A stretch of DNA of 64,000 nt from Bog-473 sp963741995 (GTDB lineage Bacteria; Actinomycetota; Acidimicrobiia; Acidimicrobiales; RAAP-2): positions 1 to 64,000 of the forward strand of contig CAVUKI010000007.1 of assembly GCA_963741995.1 (NCBI GenBank), given 5' to 3'. Shown in pieces: positions 35,216-45,027 of this stretch (its first letter is position 1; every line of letters starts with the position of its first letter). A program made the position numbers and the translations under genes. The notes beneath the pieces are model-generated. The model was not told the origin of the DNA. It saw only the letters and a list, made by a program, of their open reading frames with translations, and ran no database searches.

Positions 35216-36849
35216 GCCATCACCTTGAGGACGCGCCGCTCGGTGGGAAGGCTGGCGTAGAGGTCGGCCACCAGCTCGTCGCGCTGGACCCGCCGTGAGG
35301 GGTCGTCCCACAGGTTGTCGAACTGGAAGGGGTCGGCGTCCACGTTGTAGAGCTCCCCGGTGGCGATGGGCACGCCGCCCGGTCCCGTGCTCGACTGCTC
35401 GTAGACGACCGGGCAGGGCCGCAGGACGGCGTCGCCCCAGACCTCTTCCAACCCGTTGGGCCGGCCTGCAGTGGAGGGCTCGTAGACCGTGCACAGCCAC
35501 CCGTCGCGATACACGGTCCGCAGGTGCATGCCGTAGCCCGGGAACTGGCTGTCCCACTCGCACAGCGCGCGCTGGCGTCCGGCCTCGCCATCGGCGAGCG
35601 GGAGGGCCCGGCCCTGCATCCAGGGTGCGGGGTCGACGCCGGCGATGGTGCAGAACGTCGGCGCCAGGTCGACCTGCCCGACCGGGTCGTGCACAACCGC
35701 CGGGGCGACGCCGGCGGACGGGGCCGGCCGCCACACGAAGGGCAACCGCATCAGCGCGTCGGTATGGTACGGACCCTTGTAGAGGAGGCCGAAGTCGCCC
35801 TGCATCTCGCCGTGGTCGGTGGTGAAGATGACATCGGTGTCGGCCAGCCAGCCCCGCTGCGTGACCGTCTGCAGGACGCGGCCACAGGCCTCGTCGATCA
35901 GTTCGTTCATCACGTGCACCTTGGCGTTGATCTCGCGGATCTGGTCGTGGGTCAGGCGCGAGGGCACGAACGTGGCCGGCCCGCCCTCCATGTTGGAGAA
36001 CGTGCCGTCCCAGAACCCGAGCCAGTGCGCCGGCTTGCGCGCCAGGACGGCGCGGATCGCCTCGTCGGAGCCGGGGTGCCCGGGTGGTAGGGCGAGGTCC
36101 TGCCACGGCACCCGCGGCAGCTCCGACGCCGGCGGGTCCCAGGGGTGATGCGGGTCCGGGAACGACATCCAGCAGAACCACGGCTCGTCGGGCCCCAGCG
36201 AGGAGAGCCAGTCGACGGTCAGGTCGGCCACCCAATCGGTGTGGTACCACTCACGCGGGATGGGGTTGTTCTTCGTCTCCGGCGCCGCCGTGTCGCCCCC
36301 GGGCTCGGCCTGGAGCAGCCCGGCGAAGCTGTGGAGATGCTCGGGGTGATGCTTCTTGAGCCAACGCCCGTAGTGCGCAATGGGATGGTCGCCCCAGGCG
36401 GCTGCATGCATGGCCTGCTCGGCGCGCTCGAAGCCACGCCATGGTCCCGTGTCGCCGCGGGCCACCCGCGCGTTCTCCTCGAACTGGTTGGTGGGGTCGA
36501 AGCCGGGCTCGAAGTGGGCCTTGCCCAGCAGGGCGGTGCGGTAGCCCGCCGCGTCGTGCAGATACTGCGCCACCGAGGGCGCGTCGACCGGCAGGGGAAT
36601 GCCGTTGGCCACCACGCCATGCGTCCGGACGTACTGGCCCGTCAGCATGGTCGAGCGCGCCGGCATGCACACCGTGTTCTGGTTGTAGGCGCGCCGGTAG
36701 TTGATGCCCTCGGAGGCCAACCGGTCCACCACCGGCGTGCGGGCCACCTGGCCTCCGTTGCAGCCCAGGCTGTCGTAGCGCTGCTGATCGGTCGTGATGA
36801 ACAGGATGTTGCGGCGACGGGGACCGGCCCCGGTCGCTGTCTCAGGCAT
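35206..36849 (-). CDS. Sulfatase (alkaline phosphatase superfamily)
   Basis: A 547-aa type I sulfatase. FITTDQQRYDSLGC provides the first metal ligands. The modification motif CxPxR is CMPARSTMLTGQ, with Cys61 to become formylglycine, and Arg65. TTDHGEMQGDFGL supplies further metal ligands. It hydrolyses sulfate (or phosphonate) esters and needs a formylglycine-generating enzyme, not seen in the window. No signal peptide is visible. The convergent partner DUF2127 shares the terminator hairpin. Confidence 0.93.
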   Translation of the reverse strand: MPETATGAGPRRRNILFITTDQQRYDSLGCNGGQVARTPVVDRLASEGINYRRAYNQNTVCMPARSTMLTGQYVRTHGVVANGIPLPVDAPSVAQYLHDAAGYRTALLGKAHFEPGFDPTNQFEENARVARGDTGPWRGFERAEQAMHAAAWGDHPIAHYGRWLKKHHPEHLHSFAGLLQAEPGGDTAAPETKNNPIPREWYHTDWVADLTVDWLSSLGPDEPWFCWMSFPDPHHPWDPPASELPRVPWQDLALPPGHPGSDEAIRAVLARKPAHWLGFWDGTFSNMEGGPATFVPSRLTHDQIREINAKVHVMNELIDEACGRVLQTVTQRGWLADTDVIFTTDHGEMQGDFGLLYKGPYHTDALMRLPFVWRPAPSAGVAPAVVHDPVGQVDLAPTFCTIAGVDPAPWMQGRALPLADGEAGRQRALCEWDSQFPGYGMHLRTVYRDGWLCTVYEPSTAGRPNGLEEVWGDAVLRPCPVVYEQSSTGPGGVPIATGELYNVDADPFQFDNLWDDPSRRVQRDELVADLYASLPTERRVLKVMAPA

Positions 36850-36897
36850 CGACGGCCTTCCCGTGCTGGTGCCGGCGGCGCGGGTGCATGCGGCGCC

Positions 36898-37536
36898 TCA
36901 TTCCGCCCGCAGCATACGGTGAAGATCGAGCTCCAGCTGCTCCATCAATTCGGCCAGGTGGCGCAAGCGCTCCGGGGCACCGTCTGCCGCCAGCAGCCGC
37001 TGCGCGTCATAGGCGCTCAGTGGCGCCATCGCGCAGAGCTGCCACGACGCGAGATCGACATCGCCTCCACCATCGAGTGCGAGCCCGGGTGCCAGTGCCG
37101 GCGCGCCACCCTGCTCCGCCAGCAGGGCCCGGGCCCGACGGACCCGTTGGCCGGCGGCGATCACCAAGGGCGCGGCGTCACCGTCCCCCTGGACCGCCTC
37201 GGGGAAGGCGTCGCGGACCAGGGCCACCGGATAGGGGTCGTCGGGGAGCCACTCGTGCACCGCGATCACCGCCTCGCCCTCGATCTCCAGGACCCAGCGC
37301 CCGTCGGGCAGCTCCGCCGCCTGGGTGATGACGCCGCGGGTGCCGAGGTCGCTGCGCTCATCGTCGCCCCCGACCTCGGAGCCCCGCTCGATCAGCACGA
37401 TACCGAAGCGGCCGTCGCCCGCCAGGCAATCGCGCATCAACTCCCGGTAGCGCGGCTCGAAGACGTGCAGCGGCATGGAGGCGTGCGGGAAGAGAACGGC
37501 AGAAAGGGGAAACATGGGCAGCCGACTGCCTGGCAT
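36898..37536 (-). CDS. Lon substrate-binding (LON N-terminal) domain protein
   Basis: A protein of about 212 aa consisting of a stand-alone LON_substr_bdg domain, with no ATPase or protease part. The entry is LPMFPLSAVLFPHASMPLHVFEPRYRELM, and FGIVLIERGSEVGG matches the family. A C-terminal helical region follows. The start is uncertain: ATG 37536 fits the domain, but its GGTGGAGG lies too close; GTG 37551 and ATG 37515 are alternatives. Stand-alone LON domains are of unclear function. Confidence 0.83.
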   Translation of the reverse strand: MPGSRLPMFPLSAVLFPHASMPLHVFEPRYRELMRDCLAGDGRFGIVLIERGSEVGGDDERSDLGTRGVITQAAELPDGRWVLEIEGEAVIAVHEWLPDDPYPVALVRDAFPEAVQGDGDAAPLVIAAGQRVRRARALLAEQGGAPALAPGLALDGGGDVDLASWQLCAMAPLSAYDAQRLLAADGAPERLRHLAELMEQLELDLHRMLRAE

Positions 37537-38092
37537 CCTCCACCATGACACGGCGACGAACGCCGCCGCACCACCGTCAACCCCCTGATGCCGCGAGAAG
37601 GACCGGCCCTCTGGCCGGTCCTCACTCGTTTTTGATGCTTCTTGTAGTGATTCCTTCTTCTTTCTCTACGCAGTCCGCGACTCCGGCCTACGGCGCAGTG
37701 GGTGCGGGGGCCGCCTTGTCGGCCGGCCGGCACACGCACCGGCGCGAACGCGGCCTCATTCATACGCCGGGCCTCACGCCAAGCAGACTGCTCGTGGGCG
37801 CCACCGAAACCGACTCGGTGACGCATTTTCAACCCGGCGGATCGGCCTCCTCGGTCGAGCCTGTCGATGGCATCGGCAGCTCCTTTCCACTTGGGGCAAC
37901 GGCGGGTGCTCCAGTTGCCGCCTTCTCCCCTCAGTATCCACCTCGCCCTACGCCGTGTGAACCCCACGCGAACTGGGCATTCGCGAAGGCCCTGGTGAGG
38001 CACGCGCCCGTCACAGGAACTTCATATCCGTGTGATCTGACGCACGAGCTGCACCCCGGTGGGACGATGGCGGAGTCACCTACGCTCTGGCC
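37537..38092. other. Gene-free interval with hairpin and possible decayed small gene
   Basis: There is no supportable gene in about 550 bp. It contains a hairpin plus T-run at 37,599-37,633. On the minus strand there is a well-spaced AAAGGAG and ATG at 37,873 whose frame ends at the TGA 37,624-37,622, right before that hairpin. Three in-frame stops interrupt this 84-codon frame, so it is not called. Confidence 0.5.
37599..37633 (+). terminator. Intrinsic terminator-like hairpin
   Basis: AGGACCGGCC, loop CTCT and GGCCGGTCCT form a perfect 10-bp stem, followed by CACTCG and TTTTT on the plus strand. No plus-strand gene ends here, so it may end a small RNA or antisense transcript. On the minus strand the same stem follows a TGA. 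Confidence 0.5.
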
Positions 38093-38983
38093 ATGGCCCT
38101 GCCGACGCCCAAGGCGGACACCACCGCGATCGTCACGGGCGCGTCGTCCGGCATCGGAGCGGCGATCGCCCGGGAGTTGGCGCGACGCGGCCACGGCCTG
38201 ACCCTGGTCGCCCGGCGCGAGGACCGATTGCAGGCACTGGCCGACGAGCTGGCGCAGGCCCACTCCGTGCGCGCCGAGGTCATTGCCGCCGATCTCACCG
38301 ACGCCGGCTCGCGGGGCGAGCTCCCGGCACAGTTGGCGACGCGCGGCCTGACTCCCGACATCCTCGTGAACAACGCCGGCTTCACGACGATGGGCGCTGT
38401 GTACAAAGCCGATCGGGGCGCGGAGCTCGCCATGGTGCGCATCAACGTCGAGGCGGTCCTCGACCTCTGCACCTTGTTCGTGCCCGGCATGGTGCACCGA
38501 CGGCGCGGCGCGATCCTGAACACCGCGTCGACCGCCGCCTTCCAGCCGTTGCCCGGTCAGGCCGGCTACGGCGCGTCGAAGGCCTTCGTGCTCTCCTATG
38601 GGCGCGCCCTCGGCGCCGAGCTGCGCGGCACCGGCGTCGGCGTCACCACGCTCTGCCCGGGACCGGTCGAGACCGGCTTTGCCGAGACGGCGGGCATGAC
38701 CGACGAAGAGGCCGGCGAGACCCTGCCCCGGTTCATGTGGGTCCCGGTGGGCGACGTGGCCCGGGCCGCCGTCGATGGGCTCGCCGCCGGTCGCGCCGTG
38801 GTGATCCCGGGGGCGGCGAACCGCGTCGGCGCCGGGCTGGGCCACCTGGCGCCCAAGGCGCTGCTGCTGCCCCTCATGGTCAGGAACCATCCGAGGCTGA
38901 AGACCGACCCGACGGCGTCACCCGTCCCGCCCACCCCACCCCCCGGCGCGAGCCGGAAGGGGAGGTGGCCGAGGCTCCACTAG
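38093..38983 (+). CDS. SDR family oxidoreductase
   Basis: A 296-aa classical SDR of the YqjQ/DltE-like group. TGASSGIG is at 15-22 with an ARRED segment after strand 2 that favours NADP. NNAGF, a Ser in NTAST, and YGASK (the catalytic Tyr/Lys) are all present. The C-terminal 50 residues are hydrophobic then Pro/basic-rich, possibly membrane-associating. The P450 gene follows after about 50 bp on the same strand, so the two may act on one lipid or terpenoid substrate (inference). Confidence 0.9.
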   Translation: MALPTPKADTTAIVTGASSGIGAAIARELARRGHGLTLVARREDRLQALADELAQAHSVRAEVIAADLTDAGSRGELPAQLATRGLTPDILVNNAGFTTMGAVYKADRGAELAMVRINVEAVLDLCTLFVPGMVHRRRGAILNTASTAAFQPLPGQAGYGASKAFVLSYGRALGAELRGTGVGVTTLCPGPVETGFAETAGMTDEEAGETLPRFMWVPVGDVARAAVDGLAAGRAVVIPGAANRVGAGLGHLAPKALLLPLMVRNHPRLKTDPTASPVPPTPPPGASRKGRWPRLH

Positions 38984-39035
38984 CCTCGAAGCGTCGCCGC
39001 CACACAGCAGGCGGGCGCACGGACAACGGGGGCTC

Positions 39036-40247
39036 ATGCCACAACTGGTCTCGGACCTGAACCTGCCCTACCTCGACACGATCGGCCTGGAGCGCCGGGA
39101 GGCCGTCGACGCCATTGCCGCCGCCCGCTCGGTCCACTGGCTGGCCCGGTCAGAGCTGGGCTACTCGGTGACCCGCCAGCAGGACGTCACGGCCATCCTG
39201 CGTGATCAGCGCTTCCATTCCGCGCTCTCCATGATCGAGCAGTCGCCCGAGCTCCAGGGCTCGAGTGCCCGTGACGGCCGGGGCGAGTCCATCCTCACCA
39301 TGGAGGGTCCGGGCCACGCCCGTCTCCGCCGGCTGGTGGCGCCGGCCTTCACGCCGGCCTCGGCCAACCGCCTCCGCCCCACCATGCAACGGGTGGTGGG
39401 TGAGTTGGTCGACCGCGTCGTGGCCCAGGGCGAGTGCGAACTGGTGGCGGACATCTGCGAGCCCTACCCCATCCCGATCATCTGCGAGCTGCTCGGCGCC
39501 CCACCCGAAGACTGGAAGCTTTTCTCGGGCTGGGCCACCGACATCTTCCGCATCTTCAACAACAACCTGGCTGAGGATCTCCCCCTCATTGCGCGGGCGG
39601 GCGAGGAGCTCACGGACTACGTGAGCGAGATGATCACAGCGCGCCGGGCCGACCCGCGCGACGATCTCCTGAGCGATCTCATCGCCATTGAGGAGGAGGG
39701 TGACCGGCTCTCCACCGACGAGATGGCCATGCTGGCGCAGGCGGTGCTCATGGCGGGAACCGACACCACCCGCAACCAGCTCGCCTGCTCGGTTGCGCTC
39801 TTCACCGAGTACCCCGAGCAGTGGACGCTCCTGGCCGAACGGCCGGAGCTCGCCGGGCGCGCCGTCGAGGAATCGATGCGCTACCTGGGCGCGGTGCGGG
39901 GCACCGCCCGCTTCGCCGCCGAGGACGTCGTGTACCGCGACGTCCTCTTCCCCCAAGGCACCTTGGTGGCCACCTCGCTGGCCGGAGCCAACCGGGATCC
40001 CGAGGCCTTCGACGATCCCGACGTCTTCGACATCACACGCGAGCGCAGCGCGGCACAGATGACGTTCGGTTCGGGCATCCACTTCTGCATGGGTGCCGCG
40101 CTGGCCCGGGCCGAGCTGCAAGAGGCGCTGCCGCTGCTGGCCCGGCGCATGCCCGGGCTCGCCCGCAAGGGCGACGTGGAGTGGAAACCGTCGACGTTCG
40201 GGATCTGGGGCCCGGCGCGGTTGCCGCTGCGGTTCGAGCCGTCGTAG
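39036..40247 (+). CDS. Cytochrome P450
   Basis: A 403-aa soluble bacterial P450. I-helix AGTDTTRNQ carries the oxygen-activating acid/Thr pair, the ExxR motif is EESMR, and the heme-ligand loop FGSGIHFCMGAALARAE has Cys351. TMEGPGHARLRRLVAPAF is the C-helix signature. It is a monooxygenase that needs a ferredoxin and reductase, neither encoded nearby. It follows the SDR gene. The substrate is unknown. Confidence 0.95.
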   Translation: MPQLVSDLNLPYLDTIGLERREAVDAIAAARSVHWLARSELGYSVTRQQDVTAILRDQRFHSALSMIEQSPELQGSSARDGRGESILTMEGPGHARLRRLVAPAFTPASANRLRPTMQRVVGELVDRVVAQGECELVADICEPYPIPIICELLGAPPEDWKLFSGWATDIFRIFNNNLAEDLPLIARAGEELTDYVSEMITARRADPRDDLLSDLIAIEEEGDRLSTDEMAMLAQAVLMAGTDTTRNQLACSVALFTEYPEQWTLLAERPELAGRAVEESMRYLGAVRGTARFAAEDVVYRDVLFPQGTLVATSLAGANRDPEAFDDPDVFDITRERSAAQMTFGSGIHFCMGAALARAELQEALPLLARRMPGLARKGDVEWKPSTFGIWGPARLPLRFEPS

Positions 40248-40264
40248 CCGTTGCCGGCTGGGCG

Positions 40265-42364
40265 TCAGTCCCGCGCCCCCGAGCCCACGGACACCGGCGC
40301 GTCTGGCGCGTCGTGGACAACCGGCGCGTCACGACGGCTCCCGGCCCGTGGACGCACGCGGGTGCGTCTGGCCTCGTCGACCATGGCGCGCTGCGCGGAC
40401 CGGGGCGGGTCGTGGCCCCCGTAGGCGCTGGCCTCCACCGACGAGGCCAGGCGGCGCCACGTCGACGGCGCGGGCTGGGCCAGCTCGTCGAGCCGGGCGG
40501 CGTATGCCGCCAGGGTCTCGGAGGGCCGGCGCGGCCGGCCGGCGCGGCGACCAGCCCGCTCGGCACTGCGCGCCACCCGCTCCGCCCAGGTCGCCGGCCG
40601 TGACCGGCGCCAGCGCACCGTGACGACGACCAATCCCGCCGCCGCCAGGACGACGACGACCGGCACCAATGGGATCCGGCGCAGGAACGAGCCGACGTCG
40701 TGCAGGGCGGTCGCCCCGGGACTGGGGGGGCTGAGCGGGACAACCGCGGTCGGGTCGAAGTTCTGCCAGCCGTAGCCCGGGAACCAGACCTGGACCCAGG
40801 CATGGGCGTCGTCGGCATGGACTTGGTAGAGATCGGTGATCGGGTCGAAGCTCCCGGGCACGTACCCGACCGCCTCGCGGGCGGGAATGCCCAGGGAGCG
40901 CAGCATGACGGCCAGCGAGGTCGAGATCTGTTCGCAGAAGCCGACCCGGTTGCCGAAGAGGAACTCGTCCACGGTGTCCGCCCCGGCGGGAAGGGGTGGG
41001 ATGTTCTCCGAGTAGTGGGTGTGTGCGCCAATCCAATGAATGAGTGACTGCACCTTGCCCTCGGTCGTGGTGTCGTGCGCGGTGATCGACCGGGCCAGGG
41101 CGAGGACACGCGGGTAGGGATGTGGCAGTTGCTCTTCCTGCCGCTGCACGTCGAGAGGGAGGGCGAACGGGTTGTCGTCGGCTCGGAGTTGCGCGGGAGT
41201 GGCGCTGCTCACCTGCGAATCGACCGTGTACACGGACCCGCTCCCGAGGCCGATCGGCGAGACGATGGTGCCGTCGCCGGCGACGTACACCTTGGCGGAT
41301 GGGAACCACAGCTCGCCCGCGCTCTCCGCGTGGAACACGAGGTCCGCCGTCGAGCTCTCGACGTAGAACGTCTGCAGGTCGCTCTGCCCGAACGGCACGT
41401 CACCCAGAGGGACCGGAAGGACGAACGGCGAGGTCTCGCGCAACGGCCGCCGCGGGACGGGCGCCGACTCCATCCAGCTCTCGCCGTGCCACGTGTCGAA
41501 GGTCTCCCCCACCCAGTACGAGGGGCGCTGCGCCCTGACCTGCAGGACCAGGGCGTTGCTCAGGCTTCCCCGCAGTGCCGTGTTCAGGCTGGCGGCGAAC
41601 CCGAGATAGCCACCGACACGAATCCGGCTGGCGGGGCTGCCGGCCCGGGACAGCTGCGCCGCGTTGCCGGAGTCGCCGGCGAAGGCCCCGGGCGCCCCGA
41701 TGGAGCCGCCCGCGCCGGGCCGGGCGATGAAGTTGAGGCGCGACGAGACAACGGGCGCCGGCAGGACCACGAAGACCGCCGCCGCTGCCGTCGACGTCGC
41801 CGCCAGCGCCAACACCAGGCCCGAAACGGAGATCCGCCCGCCGCCGCTGGCCGAGGTCCACATCTCGGTGAGGGCCCAGAGCGTGCAGCAGGCCCACGCG
41901 ACGACGTAGAGGCCGAAGTGGAGGTCGATCGCCAGCGCGCCGCCCACCGCCATGAGCCCGGCCGACGCCCCGAGCGTGAAGAGCAGATCGCGCCGGGACG
42001 GCACGTGGAACGAGTGCACGACGAGGACGCTGACCAGCAGCACCGTCAACGGGTTGATGACGGACGTCACGCCCGCCGTCACGGAGCCCACCGTGTGGAA
42101 GAACCAGACACACGCTGCGGTGGCGCCGATGGCCACCAGGGCCTTCACCCACCACGGGGGCCGCGCCCGGGTGGCATGCGAGAAGGCCGTGCCGGCCCCG
42201 ATGAGCACCATGGCACTCAGGGCCGTGGTCCAGGCGATCTCCCCGAGCGATGCGCAGGCGGCGATCGCCACCAGCACGGCAGCCAGGCAGGCGAGCCGCA
42301 GCCGGATGGAGTCCTCGGGCAGGCCCGGCTGGTTCGCCCGCCGGACGACGTCAATGACGCTCAC
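40265..42364 (-). CDS. TgpA-like transmembrane transglutaminase-like protein
   Basis: A 699-aa protein. The N-terminal 215 residues carry about six membrane spans. A large external part ends in a transglutaminase-like core with Cys477 (GFCEQIST), His521 (DDAHAWVQVW) and Asp in NFDPT. Another membrane span near 560-585 and a basic cytoplasmic tail follow. The neighbours DUF58 and MoxR overlap it by 4 bp each, forming the widespread moxR-DUF58-tgpA operon, whose role in envelope homeostasis is only partly known. Confidence 0.93.
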   Translation of the reverse strand: MSVIDVVRRANQPGLPEDSIRLRLACLAAVLVAIAACASLGEIAWTTALSAMVLIGAGTAFSHATRARPPWWVKALVAIGATAACVWFFHTVGSVTAGVTSVINPLTVLLVSVLVVHSFHVPSRRDLLFTLGASAGLMAVGGALAIDLHFGLYVVAWACCTLWALTEMWTSASGGGRISVSGLVLALAATSTAAAAVFVVLPAPVVSSRLNFIARPGAGGSIGAPGAFAGDSGNAAQLSRAGSPASRIRVGGYLGFAASLNTALRGSLSNALVLQVRAQRPSYWVGETFDTWHGESWMESAPVPRRPLRETSPFVLPVPLGDVPFGQSDLQTFYVESSTADLVFHAESAGELWFPSAKVYVAGDGTIVSPIGLGSGSVYTVDSQVSSATPAQLRADDNPFALPLDVQRQEEQLPHPYPRVLALARSITAHDTTTEGKVQSLIHWIGAHTHYSENIPPLPAGADTVDEFLFGNRVGFCEQISTSLAVMLRSLGIPAREAVGYVPGSFDPITDLYQVHADDAHAWVQVWFPGYGWQNFDPTAVVPLSPPSPGATALHDVGSFLRRIPLVPVVVVLAAAGLVVVTVRWRRSRPATWAERVARSAERAGRRAGRPRRPSETLAAYAARLDELAQPAPSTWRRLASSVEASAYGGHDPPRSAQRAMVDEARRTRVRPRAGSRRDAPVVHDAPDAPVSVGSGARD

Positions 42365-43302
42365 GGCCCTTCGTCGCGGCCCGAGGTGGACCCGGCCTCA
42401 CGCGCCCTCTGGTCCGCGACCCCTCCGGCGACGGCCCGGGCGAGGCGCCGGCCCGTGCTGCGCCGGTCGGCCACGGGCCCGAGGACGGGGCCCGACCGTT
42501 CTCTCGTTCCGAGAAGGACCGGCGTGCCTCCCTCGAGCAGCCGCACGACAGAGCCCAGGGCTCCCTCCGCCACACGCTCGGCTGCATCGGGATCCATCGG
42601 CAGTTCCACCATGATCGTCACCGGCTCGGCCGCGGGCTGCTCGACCTCGCGCACCATCAGCCGGCCGGCGTGGGCCGTCGAGCGCCAGTGGACCAGGCGA
42701 CGGGCGTCGCCGGGCACATACGGGCGGGCGCCCCGGGGCAGTCCCTCCTCGGCGCGGGGTTGCTCGTGCAGGTCGCCCGTCCCGTCGTCGGGGCGCCGGG
42801 CCACGGTCTGGGCCCCTCCGCAATGGGGCGACACGTGGAGTGCCGAAGGGACGGGAACATGCACCCGCTTCGTCCACCATTGCAACGCGAACGGTGCGGC
42901 CGAGGCGATGTCGAGCGTGATCGACTCGTACACGCCACGGTGGGTGGGCATCAAGGTGACCACTTCGTCGGCCGGGCCCCGCCTTCCGGCCGGACCGACG
43001 AAGACGTCGGGACCAGGCGGCTCGACCGGACGGACCCGCAGGCGGCGGCCCGACTCGACGCGCACCGGGACCGGGAGACCGGCCACGCCGTCCCCGGGCG
43101 CGCTGCGCAGGCTGATCCGGGCGCGGGTCACGATCACGAAGGGGCCGACGATCCCGATGAGGAGTGCACCGAAGACGAGGTCGCCGAGGGCCTGGACCCA
43201 CCCCGAGCCCGCGTTGTGGGCGATCAGCCACCAGAGGCCGATGATCAGCACGGACGCGACCATCGGCCCGCGGGGCCGGGCCGGTCGCGCCCAGCGCTTC
43301 AC
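42361..43302 (-). CDS. DUF58 protein
   Basis: A 313-aa protein. Two N-terminal membrane spans are followed by a beta-rich region and the DUF58 signature RPYVPGDARRLVHWRSTAHAG; a von Willebrand-like C-terminal part is shortened. ATG 43302 overlaps the MoxR stop, and its own stop overlaps the TgpA start. It probably works as the membrane partner of the MoxR ATPase. Confidence 0.92.
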   Translation of the reverse strand: MKRWARPARPRGPMVASVLIIGLWWLIAHNAGSGWVQALGDLVFGALLIGIVGPFVIVTRARISLRSAPGDGVAGLPVPVRVESGRRLRVRPVEPPGPDVFVGPAGRRGPADEVVTLMPTHRGVYESITLDIASAAPFALQWWTKRVHVPVPSALHVSPHCGGAQTVARRPDDGTGDLHEQPRAEEGLPRGARPYVPGDARRLVHWRSTAHAGRLMVREVEQPAAEPVTIMVELPMDPDAAERVAEGALGSVVRLLEGGTPVLLGTRERSGPVLGPVADRRSTGRRLARAVAGGVADQRAREAGSTSGRDEGP

Positions 43303-44264
43303 GGTCTCGGTGCGGGGGTCGTTTCGAGGAGGTCCCGTATCACCTCGGCCGACGCGTCGGCGTCGGCGTCGGCGTCAACGGTGAGGATGCGATGGGACAG
43401 GCAGGCCACGGCGACCTCCTGCACGTCGTCGGGCACCACGTAGGGCCGGGCGTTGAGCACGGCATGCGCCTGGGCCGCCCGGATGAGCCAGATGGCAGCG
43501 CGTGGGCTCGCACCGAGATGCACGCCGGGCGCCGTCCGGCTGGCCCGGCAGAGCTCCACGGCATACGTCGCCACCGCATCGTGGACCGGGACGGACTCGG
43601 TCGCCTGTTGGGCGCGGCCCCATTCCTCCGGCGTGCAGGCCGGACGGAGGTCGGCCAGGGCGTACGTCCCGCCGCCGTGCAGCGCCAGCCGCACCTCGTG
43701 CGCGGCGTCGGGGTAGCCGATGGGCGTCGCCATGGCGAAGCGATCGAGCTGGCTCTCCACCAGTGGGAAGGTGCCGCGCTGGGAGTGCGGGTTCTGCGTG
43801 GCGATGACCAGGTGCGGCTGCGGCAGCGGCCAGGACTGCCCGTCGACGCTGACCTGGTGCTCCTCCATCGTCTCGAGGAGGGCCGACTGCGTGCGGGGTG
43901 GTGTGCGGTTGAGTTCGTCCACCAACACGACATGGGCGAAGACCGGGCCCGGCCGGAAGTCCCAGCTGCCGGTGTCGGGCATGAAGACCGATACGCCCGT
44001 GATGTCGGACGGGAGCAGGTCGGGGTGACCCTGGACCCGGGACAGGTCGGCGCCGAGCGACGTGGCCAGCGTGCGGGCCAACACCGTCTTGCCGACGCCC
44101 GGCACGTCCTCGATGAGGAGGTGCCCACCCGAGAGGGCGGCGACGGCGGCCGCCACCAACGGGGCCCGGCTGCCGAGCATGACCTGTTCGAGATTGCGTA
44201 CCAGGGCCTGGCCGAGCGCGACGGCGTCGTCCAGATTGCGGACGCGCTCGTCCACGACGCTCAT
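43299..44264 (-). CDS. MoxR family AAA+ ATPase
   Basis: A 321-aa AAA+ protein. Walker A is EDVPGVGKT (ending at residue 60), Walker B VVLVDELNR (112-120), with sensor 1 in VIATQNP and the arginine-finger region ESQLDRF. It is the first gene of the moxR-DUF58-tgpA operon. MoxR ATPases act as chaperones for maturation of partner complexes. The 160 bp upstream (44,265-44,425) shows no gene. Confidence 0.95.
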   Translation of the reverse strand: MSVVDERVRNLDDAVALGQALVRNLEQVMLGSRAPLVAAAVAALSGGHLLIEDVPGVGKTVLARTLATSLGADLSRVQGHPDLLPSDITGVSVFMPDTGSWDFRPGPVFAHVVLVDELNRTPPRTQSALLETMEEHQVSVDGQSWPLPQPHLVIATQNPHSQRGTFPLVESQLDRFAMATPIGYPDAAHEVRLALHGGGTYALADLRPACTPEEWGRAQQATESVPVHDAVATYAVELCRASRTAPGVHLGASPRAAIWLIRAAQAHAVLNARPYVVPDDVQEVAVACLSHRILTVDADADADASAEVIRDLLETTPAPRP

Positions 44265-44425
44265 CGGGTCACCGCCGTGCCGTGGGCCATGAGTGCCAAG
44301 ACTACGGGGGCACGGTTCCCCTGCGGGTCCATAGCCCTCGCGTTCCGCCTGGCCACGGGGCCGGCCGGCGCCATCTCGGCGGAGCCCGGCCGAACGGTGC
44401 CAGGCGCCCGCGCCCGGTGGGTCGC

Positions 44426-44992
44426 TCAGACCTGGCGGCCCAGGAAGGCCGCCAACCGGTCGGCCGCGCCGGCGCCCGCAGGGGGCTCTACCTGGGCCCC
44501 GAAGGGCGCCGAGCCGTCAGGCCCGCGCAACGCATCGGACAGGAAGGCCTGCGCGAATGGCAGCAACGTCGCGGCCAGCTCGGGATCGAGGTCCGTCGGC
44601 TGCCCGGTGGCCTTGGCCAGATCCCAGCCGTGGGTGAAGGTGTCAATTGTGGCGATGTTGACGAAGACGGCCCCCGGGAGCTCGGCAAAGGGCAGCGTCA
44701 TGGTCATGTCCATGACGCCGTCGGCCTCGAACGCCTTCACGGCGCGCGCCGCGCCCTTGTTGAACTCCGTGACGAAGTCTCCCGCACAGAAGTCCGGCGT
44801 CTCTCCCCCGATCGGTGCGGCGCCGGTCTCCGCCGTCACGGCGAAGTAGGTGGTTCCCCCGACGACGTGGTTGATCACCTCGCGCACCTTCCAGGACGCG
44901 CACGGGGTCGCCCCGTCCAACTGCTGGGCTTCCACCTCGGCCAACACCCCCGCGGTCGATGCGAACGCCTGCGCCAACATGTCTGCGCCCAT
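44426..44992 (-). CDS. TIGR03086-type DinB/mycothiol-dependent metal-binding protein
   Basis: A 188-aa four-helix protein. CASWKVREVINHVVGG and IDTFTHGWDLAKATG place His residues as in metal-binding DinB/maleylpyruvate isomerase relatives of actinobacteria, some of which use mycothiol. It may be a thiol transferase or isomerase. The actual partner is unknown. It is transcribed in the same direction as the two MaoC-type genes upstream, 35 bp from the nearer one. Confidence 0.85.
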   Translation of the reverse strand: MGADMLAQAFASTAGVLAEVEAQQLDGATPCASWKVREVINHVVGGTTYFAVTAETGAAPIGGETPDFCAGDFVTEFNKGAARAVKAFEADGVMDMTMTLPFAELPGAVFVNIATIDTFTHGWDLAKATGQPTDLDPELAATLLPFAQAFLSDALRGPDGSAPFGAQVEPPAGAGAADRLAAFLGRQV

Positions 44993-45027
44993 GAGGCCGC
45001 GTCCTTTCGCCGTCCAGGGACAGCAGG

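Noticed and set aside
37622..37873. 84-codon small gene on the minus strand
   Set aside because: Three in-frame stops interrupt it and no family is recognised, although the start and end signals are well placed.
41075..43384. 769-aa plus-strand frame, and similar long frames at 12869-14386, 17372-19039, 22544-24139, 25921-27384 and 43392-44849
   Set aside because: They are Arg/Gly/Asp-rich shadows opposite well-supported genes, expected in high-GC DNA.
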